Below are positions 26,646-35,422 of a stretch of 64,000 nucleotides of DNA, piece after piece. How positions within the stretch are numbered: the stretch's first letter is position 1; each line of letters begins with the position of its first letter. A program made the translations under genes and the position numbers. A model generated the notes under the pieces. That model was not told the origin of the DNA. It searched no databases and saw only the letters and a list, made by a program, of their open reading frames with translations. The stretch comes from Rhodobacter sp. (lineage in GTDB: Bacteria; Pseudomonadota; Alphaproteobacteria; Rhodobacterales; Rhodobacteraceae): NCBI GenBank assembly GCA_020251025.1, contig JADCDI010000001.1, positions 121,038 through 185,037 of the forward strand, given 5' to 3'.

Positions 26646-27749
26646 TCAGGTGATCCAGCCGCGAAGGTTTTCCTCGATCACGCCGACCAGGGCGCGGATA
26701 TGGGCCGCGTCGTCGTTCAGGCAGGGGATATAGGAAAAAACCTGGCCCCCCGCGTGTTCAAAGGCCTCGCGGATTTCGCCGTTGATTTCTTCCAGCGTCT
26801 CGATGCAGTCGGCAGAAAACGCAGGCGCAATGACGGCGATCCGCGTCTTTCCCTGCTTTGCCAGCTCTGCCACATGCTGGACGGTATAGGGCCTGAGCCA
26901 TTCTTCCGGTCCGAACACCGACTGAAATGTCGTGTCGATCGTGCCCTTGTCCCAGCCCAGACGCTCGCGCAGCAGGCGCGAGGTCTTGGCGCACTGGCAA
27001 TGGTAGGGGTCGCCTGACATCAGGTATCGTTTCGGCATCCCGTGGTAGCTGGCCACCAGAACATCCGGGCGATGGTCAAGCGCCGCATAGGCCCGCTCGA
27101 CCGATTGCGCAAGCGCATCGATATAGAGCGGGTGGTCAAAATATTCCGCCACGGTGCGCGCCGCAGGCTGGCGCTTTTCCTTCATCAGCGACCGGAAGAA
27201 CTGATCATTCGCGGTGGCGGATGTGGCCCCGGCATAATGCGGATACAGCGGGAAAAACAGGATCTTCTCGCAGCCGGCCTCGACCATCGCCCGAACCCGG
27301 GAGCCGGTGGAAGGATTGCCGTAGCGCATGCAGAAATCCACCATCACGTCCGGTCCGTGCAGGGCGTGCAATGCCTCGGCGATCTTTGCGGTCTGATCCC
27401 TGGTGATGGTCATCAAGGGGCTTTCGCCCTTTTCGTGGTTCCAGATCAGCTTGTAATTCGCGCCGCTGCTGAAGGGGCGTTTGGTCAGGATGATCAACTG
27501 CAGCAGCGGTTGCCATTTCCAGCTTGCATAGTCGATGACACGCTTGTCGGACAGAAACTCGTTCAGATACCGGCGCATCGACCAGTAATCATAATTGTCC
27601 GGGGTGCCAAGGTTTGCCACAAGCACGCCGATCCTGGCGCGCCGCACGGGTGGATGATCGGCCGGCGCATGGGCAAGCCGGTCTTGTCCCGGCGGTATCA
27701 GGGCCGCAGCGGCGTGGGAAGGGGCCTGACTGTCCCTGGCATCCAGCAT
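26646..27749 (-). CDS. hemH: Ferrochelatase
   Basis: 367 residues from the ATG at 27749 (MLDARDSQ); the track adds 38 upstream residues across the gap to the methyltransferase gene. The core starts at ARIGVLVANLGTPDNYDYW. Active-site segments LYPHYAGATSAT (His region), SYHGMPKRY and PAFSADCIETLEEI (Glu region) are intact. It inserts ferrous iron into protoporphyrin IX, the last step of heme synthesis. The N-terminal extension of about 35 residues is not conserved. It is downstream of a methyltransferase gene on the same strand. Confidence 0.95.
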   Translation of the reverse strand: MLDARDSQAPSHAAAALIPPGQDRLAHAPADHPPVRRARIGVLVANLGTPDNYDYWSMRRYLNEFLSDKRVIDYASWKWQPLLQLIILTKRPFSSGANYKLIWNHEKGESPLMTITRDQTAKIAEALHALHGPDVMVDFCMRYGNPSTGSRVRAMVEAGCEKILFFPLYPHYAGATSATANDQFFRSLMKEKRQPAARTVAEYFDHPLYIDALAQSVERAYAALDHRPDVLVASYHGMPKRYLMSGDPYHCQCAKTSRLLRERLGWDKGTIDTTFQSVFGPEEWLRPYTVQHVAELAKQGKTRIAVIAPAFSADCIETLEEINGEIREAFEHAGGQVFSYIPCLNDDAAHIRALVGVIEENLRGWIT

Positions 27750-27807
27750 CGGGGTTGTCCTGTCTTCGAAAGGGTCACGCCGGGATGTAACCGCATCTGA
27801 TCCGGCG

Positions 27808-28647
27808 TCAACTGCCGTGCGGGGTCGCAGGGGGCAGCGGCTGTTCGACCGACCCAAGGGCATCGGCCAGCCGCCGGGTCGCCGATCCGGGCCGCAGCGG
27901 CCTGGGCTGGCTTTCGTGCGGGGCCCAGCCTGTCAGGAAAATCATCTCGAACGTTGCGCGGATGCGGCCCTCGGGGGCCGGAAAACCGGCGGCATAGCGC
28001 GTGGCGGCCCGGGAAAAGATCTGGCGCCCCGTCGGCCGGCGCAGCCGCCGGGCCAGGGCATTTGCCTCACCCATGGCGCGTAGGTCGGCCATCAGCCTGC
28101 CCGCATCGGCATAGGTCACGGTGCGGATGGTGCTGTCTGCCACCGGCAGGGCAAAACCGGCGCGCTGAAGCAGCCCGCCCAGATCCCGGATCTCGGCCAT
28201 CGGCAGGACGCGGGGCGACAACCCGCCTGTCACGGCAGCTTCCGCCTCGGCCAGGCAGGCGCGCAGTTCCGCCAGGGTCTGGCCGCCGAACAGCACCCCC
28301 AGGAACAGCCCGTCGGGGCGCAGCGCCCGCCGGCATTGAACCAGTTGCCCAACCGGATCATTGGCCCAGTGCAGGCACAGCGCATGGATCACCAGATCAT
28401 GCGCGCCGGGTGCCAGATCAAGGACATCGTCATCGGCAATGATCCGCGCCTCTGGCATCCGCGCCTGCCACAGGTCGGCGAAAGGTGTGATGACGGCAGG
28501 TTGTGTAAACGTTCTGTTAACCTCGCCCAGTCTTTCCTGTATCTCGCCGGCGGCATCCAGCTGCAGGAACAGGGCCGGGTCGCGTGCGGCGCGTTTGCGG
28601 TAACGGGCCAGGGCGGCACGGTCGGTCAGGATCGGGGGCATCTGCAT
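27808..28647 (-). CDS. SAM-dependent methyltransferase, BioC/NDUFAF5-like
   Basis: 279 residues. The N-terminus (LARYRKRAARDPALFLQLDAAGEIQERL) is like the R-x-R-A-A lead of BioC and the mitochondrial complex-I factor NDUFAF5. The central region (HDLVIHALCLHWANDPVGQLVQCRRALRPDGLFLG) matches the methyltransferase-11 fold. The usual glycine-rich SAM motif is weak (replaced by VITPFADLW), so catalytic status is uncertain. It is immediately divergent from comF. Alternative start at MPPILTDR (6 bases later). Confidence 0.82.
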   Translation of the reverse strand: MQMPPILTDRAALARYRKRAARDPALFLQLDAAGEIQERLGEVNRTFTQPAVITPFADLWQARMPEARIIADDDVLDLAPGAHDLVIHALCLHWANDPVGQLVQCRRALRPDGLFLGVLFGGQTLAELRACLAEAEAAVTGGLSPRVLPMAEIRDLGGLLQRAGFALPVADSTIRTVTYADAGRLMADLRAMGEANALARRLRRPTGRQIFSRAATRYAAGFPAPEGRIRATFEMIFLTGWAPHESQPRPLRPGSATRRLADALGSVEQPLPPATPHGS

Positions 28648-28670
28648 GGCGGGCAGCTAAGGGGTACGGG

Positions 28671-29393
28671 ATGAGAATGCAAGCCGCCCTTCATCTGGTC
28701 TATCCGCCGCAATGCCTTGTCTGCGATGCGCCCGTCACGCAGGATTTCGGGCTGTGCGGACCCTGCTGGCGCGACACCGCGTTCATCAGCGGCCTTGTCT
28801 GCGATCTGTGCGGGGCACCACTGCCGGGTGAAGACCCCGGTCATGCGGTGCTGTGCGACGATTGTCTGACCATGGCCAGGCCCTGGGTCAGGGGCCGCGC
28901 CGCCGTGCAGTACCGCGATACCGCCCGGCGGATGATTCTGGCGCTGAAACATGGCGACCGGACAGATCTGGCCCGACCGGCGGCGGGGTGGATGATGCGC
29001 GTTGCGGGCCCGCTTTTGCAGTCCGGAATGGTCGTTGCCCCGGTTCCGCTGCACTGGCTGCGGCTGCTGACGCGCCGGTACAATCAGGCCGCCCTGCTTT
29101 CGGCGCATATCGCCCGCGACGCGGGCCTGGCGCATTGCCCGGATCTGCTGCAGCGCCGCCGCAACACCCGCAGCCAGGAAGGGCGCGACAGGCCGGGGCG
29201 GTTCCGCAACGTCAGCGACGCCTTCCGCATTCATCCGCGCCATGCCGCCCGGATCAAGGACCGTCCGGTGCTGCTGGTGGATGACGTGATGACATCCGGT
29301 GCCACGCTGGCCGCAGGGGCGGAAGCCTGCCGTGCCGCCGGTGCCGCATCTGTATCGGTTCTGGTGCTGGCGCGCGTTGCGAAGGATGCCTAA
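28671..29393 (+). CDS. comF: ComF-family phosphoribosyltransferase-like protein
   Basis: 240 residues from MRMQAALHLVYPPQC; the track start lies inside the divergent gene. Two zinc-type C-x-x-C pairs (PPQCLVCDAP, LCGPCW) and a further pair (CDLCGAPL, LCDDC) precede a phosphoribosyltransferase domain with the PRPP motif VLLVDDVMTSGATL. In naturally competent bacteria ComF takes part in DNA uptake; in others its role is unknown. It is followed 35 bp later by grxC. Confidence 0.9.
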   Translation: MRMQAALHLVYPPQCLVCDAPVTQDFGLCGPCWRDTAFISGLVCDLCGAPLPGEDPGHAVLCDDCLTMARPWVRGRAAVQYRDTARRMILALKHGDRTDLARPAAGWMMRVAGPLLQSGMVVAPVPLHWLRLLTRRYNQAALLSAHIARDAGLAHCPDLLQRRRNTRSQEGRDRPGRFRNVSDAFRIHPRHAARIKDRPVLLVDDVMTSGATLAAGAEACRAAGAASVSVLVLARVAKDA

Positions 29394-29428
29394 ATCCCTA
29401 TAGTCGCCGCGAGCGCAAGGATCAGGCC

Positions 29429-29686
29429 ATGAAACCCGTTGAAATCTACACCTCGCCGCTGTGCGGCTATTGCCACGCCGCCAAGCGGCTGCTGACGCAA
29501 AAGGGCGTTGCCTTTACCGAATATGATGTCAGCCGCGACAATGACCTGCGCGCGGCGATGATGCAGCGGTCGAACGGCGGTCGCACCGTGCCGCAGATCT
29601 TCGTGGGCGAAACCCATGTCGGCGGCTGCGATGATCTTTACGCTCTGGACAAGGCGGGCAAGCTTGATCCGCTGCTGGCAGGCTAG
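29429..29686 (+). CDS. grxC: Glutaredoxin 3
   Basis: 85 residues, normal length. The redox motif is CGYC (TSPLCGYCHAAK), a variant of CPYC seen in many alphaproteobacteria; the cis-proline TVPQIF and GG-C-D-D-L glutathione-binding segment are intact. It reduces protein disulfides and mixed glutathione disulfides. It is 3 bases upstream of the nitrilase-type gene. Confidence 0.95.
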   Translation: MKPVEIYTSPLCGYCHAAKRLLTQKGVAFTEYDVSRDNDLRAAMMQRSNGGRTVPQIFVGETHVGGCDDLYALDKAGKLDPLLAG

Positions 29687-29689
29687 CCG

Positions 29690-30520
29690 ATGCGCGTCGG
29701 CCTGGTGCAGCTGACCGTTACCGATGACCCGGCCGGCAATCTGCCGCAGACCCTTGCCCTGGTGCGCGCCGCGGTCGCAGGCGGGGCCGGGTTTGTCCTG
29801 ACGCCGGAATGTACCAATGCGCTGTCCTCGGACCGCGCGCATCAGCAGGATATCCTGCACCCTGAAGACAGCGATCCCACGCTTGCCGCGCTGCGGGCCG
29901 AGGCGGCGCGCGCCGACATCTGGCTGCTGATCGGCTCTTTGGGCCTGAAGACGCGCGATGACGACGGGCGCTTTGCGAACCGCAGCCTGCTGATCGATCC
30001 GACCGGCGCAATCACCGCCCGCTATGACAAGATCCACATGTTCGACGTGACCCTGTCAGAGTCGGAAACCTACCGCGAATCTGCAAGCTACCGGCCCGGC
30101 GCGCGGGCGGTTCTGGCCGAAACGCCCTTTGGCATGCTGGGTCTGACGGTTTGTTATGACATCCGCTTTCCCGCGCTGTATCGCCGCCTTGCCCAGGGTG
30201 GCGCGCAGATCATCACGGTGCCCGCCGCCTTCAACCACATCACGGGGGCTGCGCACTGGGAAACCCTGCTGCGCGCCCGCGCGATCGAGACGGGGTGCTA
30301 CATCCTTGCCCCAGCCCAGACCGGCTTTCACGCCGAAGTCCGGGGCAAGGGGCGCCGTACCCATGGGCATAGCCTGGTCATCGCCCCCTGGGGCGAGGTT
30401 CTGGCAGATGCGGGCACCGATCCCGGTGTCATCTTTGCCGAGATTGATCTGGCCGAGGTGGCCCGCGCCCGTGCCCGCGTACCATCCCTGTCGCATGACC
30501 GACCCTTTGATGGCCCGTGA
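29690..30520 (+). CDS. Carbon-nitrogen hydrolase, Nit1/Nit2-like
   Basis: 276 residues. The catalytic Glu-Lys-Cys triad is visible as TPECTNAL, YDKIHMFDV and VCYDIRFPALYR. The D-I-R-F-P and K-I-H-M-F-D context matches Nit proteins that hydrolyse deaminated glutathione or omega-amides. Its place directly after a glutaredoxin gene supports a glutathione-linked role, but this is inference. Its stop overlaps the marR start (TGATG). Confidence 0.9.
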   Translation: MRVGLVQLTVTDDPAGNLPQTLALVRAAVAGGAGFVLTPECTNALSSDRAHQQDILHPEDSDPTLAALRAEAARADIWLLIGSLGLKTRDDDGRFANRSLLIDPTGAITARYDKIHMFDVTLSESETYRESASYRPGARAVLAETPFGMLGLTVCYDIRFPALYRRLAQGGAQIITVPAAFNHITGAAHWETLLRARAIETGCYILAPAQTGFHAEVRGKGRRTHGHSLVIAPWGEVLADAGTDPGVIFAEIDLAEVARARARVPSLSHDRPFDGP

Positions 30521-30969
30521 TGAGCGACAAGGCCGAAGAAATCGCCGTGGCGCTGTTCAGCGAACTGTTGACGGCAGATCAGCTTGCCCGCAGCCGGATC
30601 GCCAAGCTGCTGCCGCGCGGCATGGAGCTGTCGCAGTTTTCCGTGCTCAACCATCTGTCGCGCGTCAATGACGAACGCAGCCCGGCGCAATTGGCGCGCG
30701 CGTTCCACGTCACGCGCGGGGCGATGACCAACACGCTGACCAAGCTGGAATGGGCCGGCCATATTCATATCCGCCCCGATTGGGATGATGCGCGCCGCAA
30801 GTTCGTGGCGATCAGCCCGTCGGGCCGTGCCGCGCGCGATGCCGCCGTTCAGGCGATCACACCCCTGATCGCAGATATCGTTCAGGCGCTGGGCGAACCC
30901 AGGCTGCGCACCATGCTTCCGATCCTGCGGGAACTGCGCACAAGGCTGGAACTGGGCGATCCGGGATGA
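30520..30969 (+). CDS. MarR-family transcriptional regulator
   Basis: 149 residues from the ATG at 30520, which shares one base with the upstream stop; the track uses an adjacent GTG. The winged helix runs through FSVLNHLSRVNDERSPAQLARAFHVTRGAMTNTLTKLEWAGHIHIRPDWDDARRKFVAIS, with the MarR-type D-x-R-(R)-x wing. The ligand is unknown. As the last gene after comF-grxC-nit it may regulate these or a distant target. Confidence 0.9.
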   Translation: MSDKAEEIAVALFSELLTADQLARSRIAKLLPRGMELSQFSVLNHLSRVNDERSPAQLARAFHVTRGAMTNTLTKLEWAGHIHIRPDWDDARRKFVAISPSGRAARDAAVQAITPLIADIVQALGEPRLRTMLPILRELRTRLELGDPG

Positions 30970-31085
30970 CCACGCAACGCCCTGCCGTTTTCTGCAACAG
31001 ACTGCCGCGCCTGATTGACGAAAGCCGCCACTGACCGCCTAATGCAGGGCCTGCCCGCCCGGCCAGGTTGACCCGACAGGCCCCG

Positions 31086-31916
31086 ATGTTCCGTCTTTCC
31101 CACCCCATCATCCATACCGCGAACCTTCTTTGGCACCGCAGCTTCGATGCCAAGCTTGGGCTGATTTCGGCAGGGGTCGCCTTTTTCGGCTTTCTTGCGA
31201 TTTTTCCGGCCGCTGCGGCCGTCATAGCGCTGTGGGGTTTTGCGTCAGACCCCGAGGTGATCCGGGGGCAGATTGCGCTGTTGCGGGATTTTCTGCCCGC
31301 CGATGCTTTCAAGGTGCTGGATACGCAGGTCCAGGCCCTGATTTCGTCAAATGGCGATGTTTTCGGTGCGACCACCGTCCTGTCCACCCTCTTTGCGCTT
31401 TGGTCCGCCCGCGCCGGGGTTGATGCGCTGATCCAGGGGCTGGATGCCGCCTATGGCACCTCGCCGCGCGGTGGCATGTGGCACGCGGTTCAGGCCGTGT
31501 TCCTGACAGCCACGCTGATCGCGGTGGCGCTGGTTTCGGTTCTGGCGGCAGTGGTCGTGCCGCTGTTGCTGGCGGTGTTGCCGCTGGGTCCGGAGTCAAC
31601 GCGCCTGCTTGAAGTCGTGAATGAAATCCTGGGTCTTTCTGTCGTGATCTTCGGCGTGGCGCTGGCCTATCGCTTTGGCCCCAACCACGTCTCCAGGACC
31701 CGCCCGCGTATTCTGCCCGGCCTGATCCTGTCCACGCTTCTTTGGGCGGTCGCGTCGCGCGCCTTCATGCTGTATCTGGCGAATTTCGGCAGCTACAACC
31801 AGATCTACGGGTCAATCGGCGCGGTTGTGGTGCTGCTGATGTGGTTCTGGTTCAGCTCTTACGCCGTGCTGCTGGGCGCGGCCCTGAACGCGGTGATGCC
31901 CCGGCGCGCTCAGTAA
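31086..31916 (+). CDS. YihY/BrkB-family membrane protein
   Basis: 276 residues from the ATG at 31086; the track's TTG is 18 bases earlier. Six hydrophobic segments are visible. The family-typical GLISAGVAFFGFLAIFPAAAA, the central SARAGVDALIQGLDAAYG and FGSYNQIYGSIGAVVVLLMWFWFSSYAVLLGA are present. Earlier names (RNase BN, BrkB) do not reflect a proven function; lipid transport has been proposed for the AsmA/YhdP-linked E. coli homologue. It is convergent with tamB, overlapping by 7 bp, which is notable because tamB is also an inter-membrane lipid-transport-type protein. Confidence 0.92.
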   Translation: MFRLSHPIIHTANLLWHRSFDAKLGLISAGVAFFGFLAIFPAAAAVIALWGFASDPEVIRGQIALLRDFLPADAFKVLDTQVQALISSNGDVFGATTVLSTLFALWSARAGVDALIQGLDAAYGTSPRGGMWHAVQAVFLTATLIAVALVSVLAAVVVPLLLAVLPLGPESTRLLEVVNEILGLSVVIFGVALAYRFGPNHVSRTRPRILPGLILSTLLWAVASRAFMLYLANFGSYNQIYGSIGAVVVLLMWFWFSSYAVLLGAALNAVMPRRAQ

Positions 31917-34900
31917 TCCCTTTCGACAAAGACCCCGATGCCGGTATCGCCACCGGAATCCGCCGATCCGCGCAAGGTGACGCCCGGGCGCACTTCAAGG
32001 TTCAGGTTCAGCTCGCTTGTTCCTTCGGACCCGACGATCACCTCGGTATAGATGTTCTTCGCCACATAGCGCCCAAGCCGAAGCGATGTGCCGCCATTTC
32101 CGTCGGATACAAGATCGAAGTCGCTCAGCCCGAAATTCCGGCGCAGCCTGCTGATGATGCCCTCGCCCCCCCGTCCCGCCAGCGTGGCCACGGCATTGGC
32201 AAGCTGGGCGGCCTGAAGCGGCGACAGCGAGGTCAACTGCCGGCCGAACAGCAGATGTGCCAGAACCTCTTCTTCCGGCAACTGCGGGCTGGAGGCAAAG
32301 CTGATCTGCGGTTCGCTGATGCTGCCGTCCAGAATGACCGAACTTGTCACCCCGTCGCTTGAATTGGTGGCCACGACCCGAAGGCGCGGGTCAAGACTGC
32401 CTTCCAGCCGGATGGACCCTTCTGTCAGATCAAGTCGCCGTCCCAGAATGTCAAGGCGACCTCGGATCAGGTCGATCCCGCCGCCGGGAACCACGGCCTG
32501 CGTGGTTCCGCCCAGCCGCAGGGTGCCGCCCAGCTCGGCGTCAAGCCCCCGGCCCCGGATGAACACCCGGTTTGGCGCGCTGATCGTCAGGTCAAGGCCA
32601 TAGGGGCGTGACGACCCGTTGCGCGCCCGCGCTTCGCTGTCCAGCAGGCCGGCCCGCGCCCGCGTTGCCCGGACGGGGGCCGGTTCGTTGCGATGCACGA
32701 TGTCCGGTATGGCACCAGCTGCCGTGATGTCGGTAGAGGGCACGCGGATTTCTGTTTCCGGCAGGGTCAGCGATCCTGAAATGAGTGCCCCGCCCGTCAG
32801 CGGCCCGGCAACCCGGACCAGGCCATTCACCCGCGTCTCGAACAGATCGGGGTTGCGCAGCACCATGTCGCGCGGCGCCACTGTCAGGTCACCGGGGAAC
32901 GGCGGGGTCAACCCGATCATGCCGCGCAGCCCGATGCTGCCGCCTGCGTCCACGCCTGCATCGGCGGTCACGGTTGCCGTGCCGTCGGCCAGTGCGACCT
33001 GCGCCTCGACCGCCTGCAGCGCAAGCCCCAGGACCGGCAGTGCAACCCTGCCGTTCCCAAGCGCCGCCGTCCCCGACAGCGACCGCAGCGCAAAAGGCCC
33101 GTTCAGGCGCAGGTTGAACCGCAGCGGCCCGTTGACGCTGCCCGGCTGGATGAAGGGGTTGGCCAGCGCGGCCTGGGCTGTGCCGGTGACGGTGATATCG
33201 GCCCGCGTGGCGTCCGGTGCCACCCGCCCCGCCACTTCGGCGGCGATCTTGCCCGGCCCGGTGCCGCGCAGATCAAGGACATAGCCCGCGCCGTCATCCA
33301 GGGCGCGGCCGGCCAGGGTCAGCGCGCCCGGAAACTCGGGCACGAACAGCCCAAGGTCGGCCAGCCGGGCGGAAAGGTCTATCTGCCGCATGTCGTCTGC
33401 CGCCTGCCCCGTGGCCCTGACCGACAGTTGCGGGTTCGTCAGGTCGGCCCGGTCAATCCGCAACGCCCCGTCTTCTGTCCGCAGGGACAGCGCCAGCGTG
33501 GACCTGCCCGCAAGCATCCGGTCCGCCTGCGCCTGCCCGATGCCCAGGTTGTTGCCCGTTGCCGCCAGCGTCAGGGTGCCGTTCCCTGTCGTGCCGGTCA
33601 CGCGCGCCTGCCCGCTGAGGGATCCGCGATAGGCGGGCCCCAGCGCGCGCAGGTCGTCAAAGCGCAGATTTGCCGCAAGGTCGCTTCCCGTGCTGCGCAG
33701 CCAGCCGCCGGCGGTAACGGCCAGGGTTCCTGCCGTCAGGTCCAGCGCCCTGATTTCGGTTCCCGCCCCGGACCGCGCCACCGAAACGCCGACCCTTGCC
33801 GCACCCTTCAGCAGATGGTCCACCTGGGGCTGACCGAAAGTCATGTCCGTCCCGTCAAGCGCGCCCGTCAGGCCGAAGTCGCCGCCCAGAAGGCTGCCTT
33901 TGCCCGAAATCCGCAGCGCCGCAGCGCCGCCAAGCGGCCGCGCGGCAAGGCCGGAAAAGCGCGACAGGTCGCCCGTCTCTGCCTGCAGGGTGCCGTCAAG
34001 GCCCAGCCCCGTGGCAAGCCCGGTGATCTTTCCCCGCGCGTCGATGGTATAGCCCGATCCGGCAAGCATAAGCTGTGACAGGTTCAGCGGCTGCCCCTCC
34101 AGCCAGGACAGCTTGATCTTTCCCGTGGTTGCATCGCCCAGCGCCTGTGCCAGTGCGGGGTCGGCCGGACGCAGCCCTGCCGCCGCCAGGCGAAGCGTGG
34201 CCCCCACCACCCTGCCCTGCGGCCCGGTTCCGATGCGCCCGGACCCGTTGAGCAGGGCGCGGTCCACGGCCAGGCCGGGGTGCTTCAGGCCCTGCAGGCT
34301 GGCACTGCCGCGCCAGCCTTTGTCCTGCGCCGCGTCATAGCTCAGGGCGATCCCGGCTTGGGTCACTTGCGTATCCGGGCCCGCCAGCGGCAGCAGAACG
34401 GGTGTTCCTGCCGCATGTGCAACGCGCCCCGTCAGCGCAAAGCGCACCGGCACGCCGCCGGGCGCCAGCGACAGGGTTCCCTCCAGGGTCAGCGCTTGGG
34501 TCCGGACGGACAGGCGGCTCAGGTCCATGGCGCCGGACGGGCTGCGTTGCCCGGCCGCGTCCAGACGCACGTCGGTTCCGAAGAAGTCCGCATATCCGGG
34601 CAGGAACAATGGCGCAGGATTTCCCGCCAGCGTCGCGGTAAACCCCCGCGTTCCATCCTCCGCCACGGAAAGAGAGACGCGCCCTGCCAACCGGTCCACC
34701 GCATCGGTCGCCAGCCGGATCTGTGCGGTGAACGAGTCGATGATCCCCTGACCCTTTACGGTCAGCTCCGTCTGCGGCGCGCCCGGCAGGCCCAGCTTTG
34801 TGGCCGCTATTCCGCCGGCGTCTTCTGCGGCCGACAGGTCCAGCACCAGAAGGCGGGTGGTGTTCGAATACCCCGCGTCCAGGGTCAATCGGCCTTTCGG

Positions 34901-35422
34901 CCCGCCATCGGTCCGGATCAGGGAAAGCGCAGCCTGCCCTTCGCCATTCGCCAGACGCAGCGATGCCTCCAGCGTGGCTTCCAGGGGTTCGCCCAGCACG
35001 GCTGCGCCCAGCGTGACCCGCCCGGCGGCGACACGACCGATGTTCACCGAAACCGGCAGTTCCGGCAGGGAAAACCCCCTGGCTTCGGGCGAGGGCGGGG
35101 AATCCCCGGCCTCGGGTGGGCGGACCATCACGATTTCACGGGCGCTGAGTTCATTGACCGAGAATTCGCCCCGCAGCACTGCCGCCCGGTTCCAGTCCAG
35201 CGTCACGCCCCGCAGCGTCAGCCAGATGCCTTGCCCGTCGGCTATGGTCATCTCGCGGATTGTTGCGCGCGATGACAGCGCCCCCTGGAACCCGCTGATC
35301 TGCACCGACCGGCCCGCGCCCGACAGCCTGTCCTGCAAGAACCGCGCCAGAAAGCCCGGATCATCCTGTGCCAGCACCGGGCCGGCCAGAAGCATCACCG
35401 CCAGGATCACAAAGCGCCGCAT
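31910..35422 (-). CDS. tamB: TamB, translocation and assembly module / AsmA-like bridge protein
   Basis: 1170 residues with an N-terminal signal anchor (MRRFVILAVMLLAGPVLA), a very long beta-rich repeat region and the conserved C-terminal DUF490 domain (SPLQAAQLANAVATLAGRG, then KNIYTEVIVGSEGTSELNLNLEV). TamB spans the periplasm as a hydrophobic beta-taco groove linking the inner membrane to TamA and is implicated in phospholipid transport and autotransporter assembly. Its ATG shares the A of the tamA stop (TGATG). Confidence 0.95.
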   Translation of the reverse strand: MRRFVILAVMLLAGPVLAQDDPGFLARFLQDRLSGAGRSVQISGFQGALSSRATIREMTIADGQGIWLTLRGVTLDWNRAAVLRGEFSVNELSAREIVMVRPPEAGDSPPSPEARGFSLPELPVSVNIGRVAAGRVTLGAAVLGEPLEATLEASLRLANGEGQAALSLIRTDGGPKGRLTLDAGYSNTTRLLVLDLSAAEDAGGIAATKLGLPGAPQTELTVKGQGIIDSFTAQIRLATDAVDRLAGRVSLSVAEDGTRGFTATLAGNPAPLFLPGYADFFGTDVRLDAAGQRSPSGAMDLSRLSVRTQALTLEGTLSLAPGGVPVRFALTGRVAHAAGTPVLLPLAGPDTQVTQAGIALSYDAAQDKGWRGSASLQGLKHPGLAVDRALLNGSGRIGTGPQGRVVGATLRLAAAGLRPADPALAQALGDATTGKIKLSWLEGQPLNLSQLMLAGSGYTIDARGKITGLATGLGLDGTLQAETGDLSRFSGLAARPLGGAAALRISGKGSLLGGDFGLTGALDGTDMTFGQPQVDHLLKGAARVGVSVARSGAGTEIRALDLTAGTLAVTAGGWLRSTGSDLAANLRFDDLRALGPAYRGSLSGQARVTGTTGNGTLTLAATGNNLGIGQAQADRMLAGRSTLALSLRTEDGALRIDRADLTNPQLSVRATGQAADDMRQIDLSARLADLGLFVPEFPGALTLAGRALDDGAGYVLDLRGTGPGKIAAEVAGRVAPDATRADITVTGTAQAALANPFIQPGSVNGPLRFNLRLNGPFALRSLSGTAALGNGRVALPVLGLALQAVEAQVALADGTATVTADAGVDAGGSIGLRGMIGLTPPFPGDLTVAPRDMVLRNPDLFETRVNGLVRVAGPLTGGALISGSLTLPETEIRVPSTDITAAGAIPDIVHRNEPAPVRATRARAGLLDSEARARNGSSRPYGLDLTISAPNRVFIRGRGLDAELGGTLRLGGTTQAVVPGGGIDLIRGRLDILGRRLDLTEGSIRLEGSLDPRLRVVATNSSDGVTSSVILDGSISEPQISFASSPQLPEEEVLAHLLFGRQLTSLSPLQAAQLANAVATLAGRGGEGIISRLRRNFGLSDFDLVSDGNGGTSLRLGRYVAKNIYTEVIVGSEGTSELNLNLEVRPGVTLRGSADSGGDTGIGVFVERDY

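Noticed and set aside
34280-35275. 331-residue ORF opposite tamB (and others such as 35368-36984 opposite tamA)
   Set aside because: Composition typical of frame shadows; tamA and tamB have clear domains on the minus strand.
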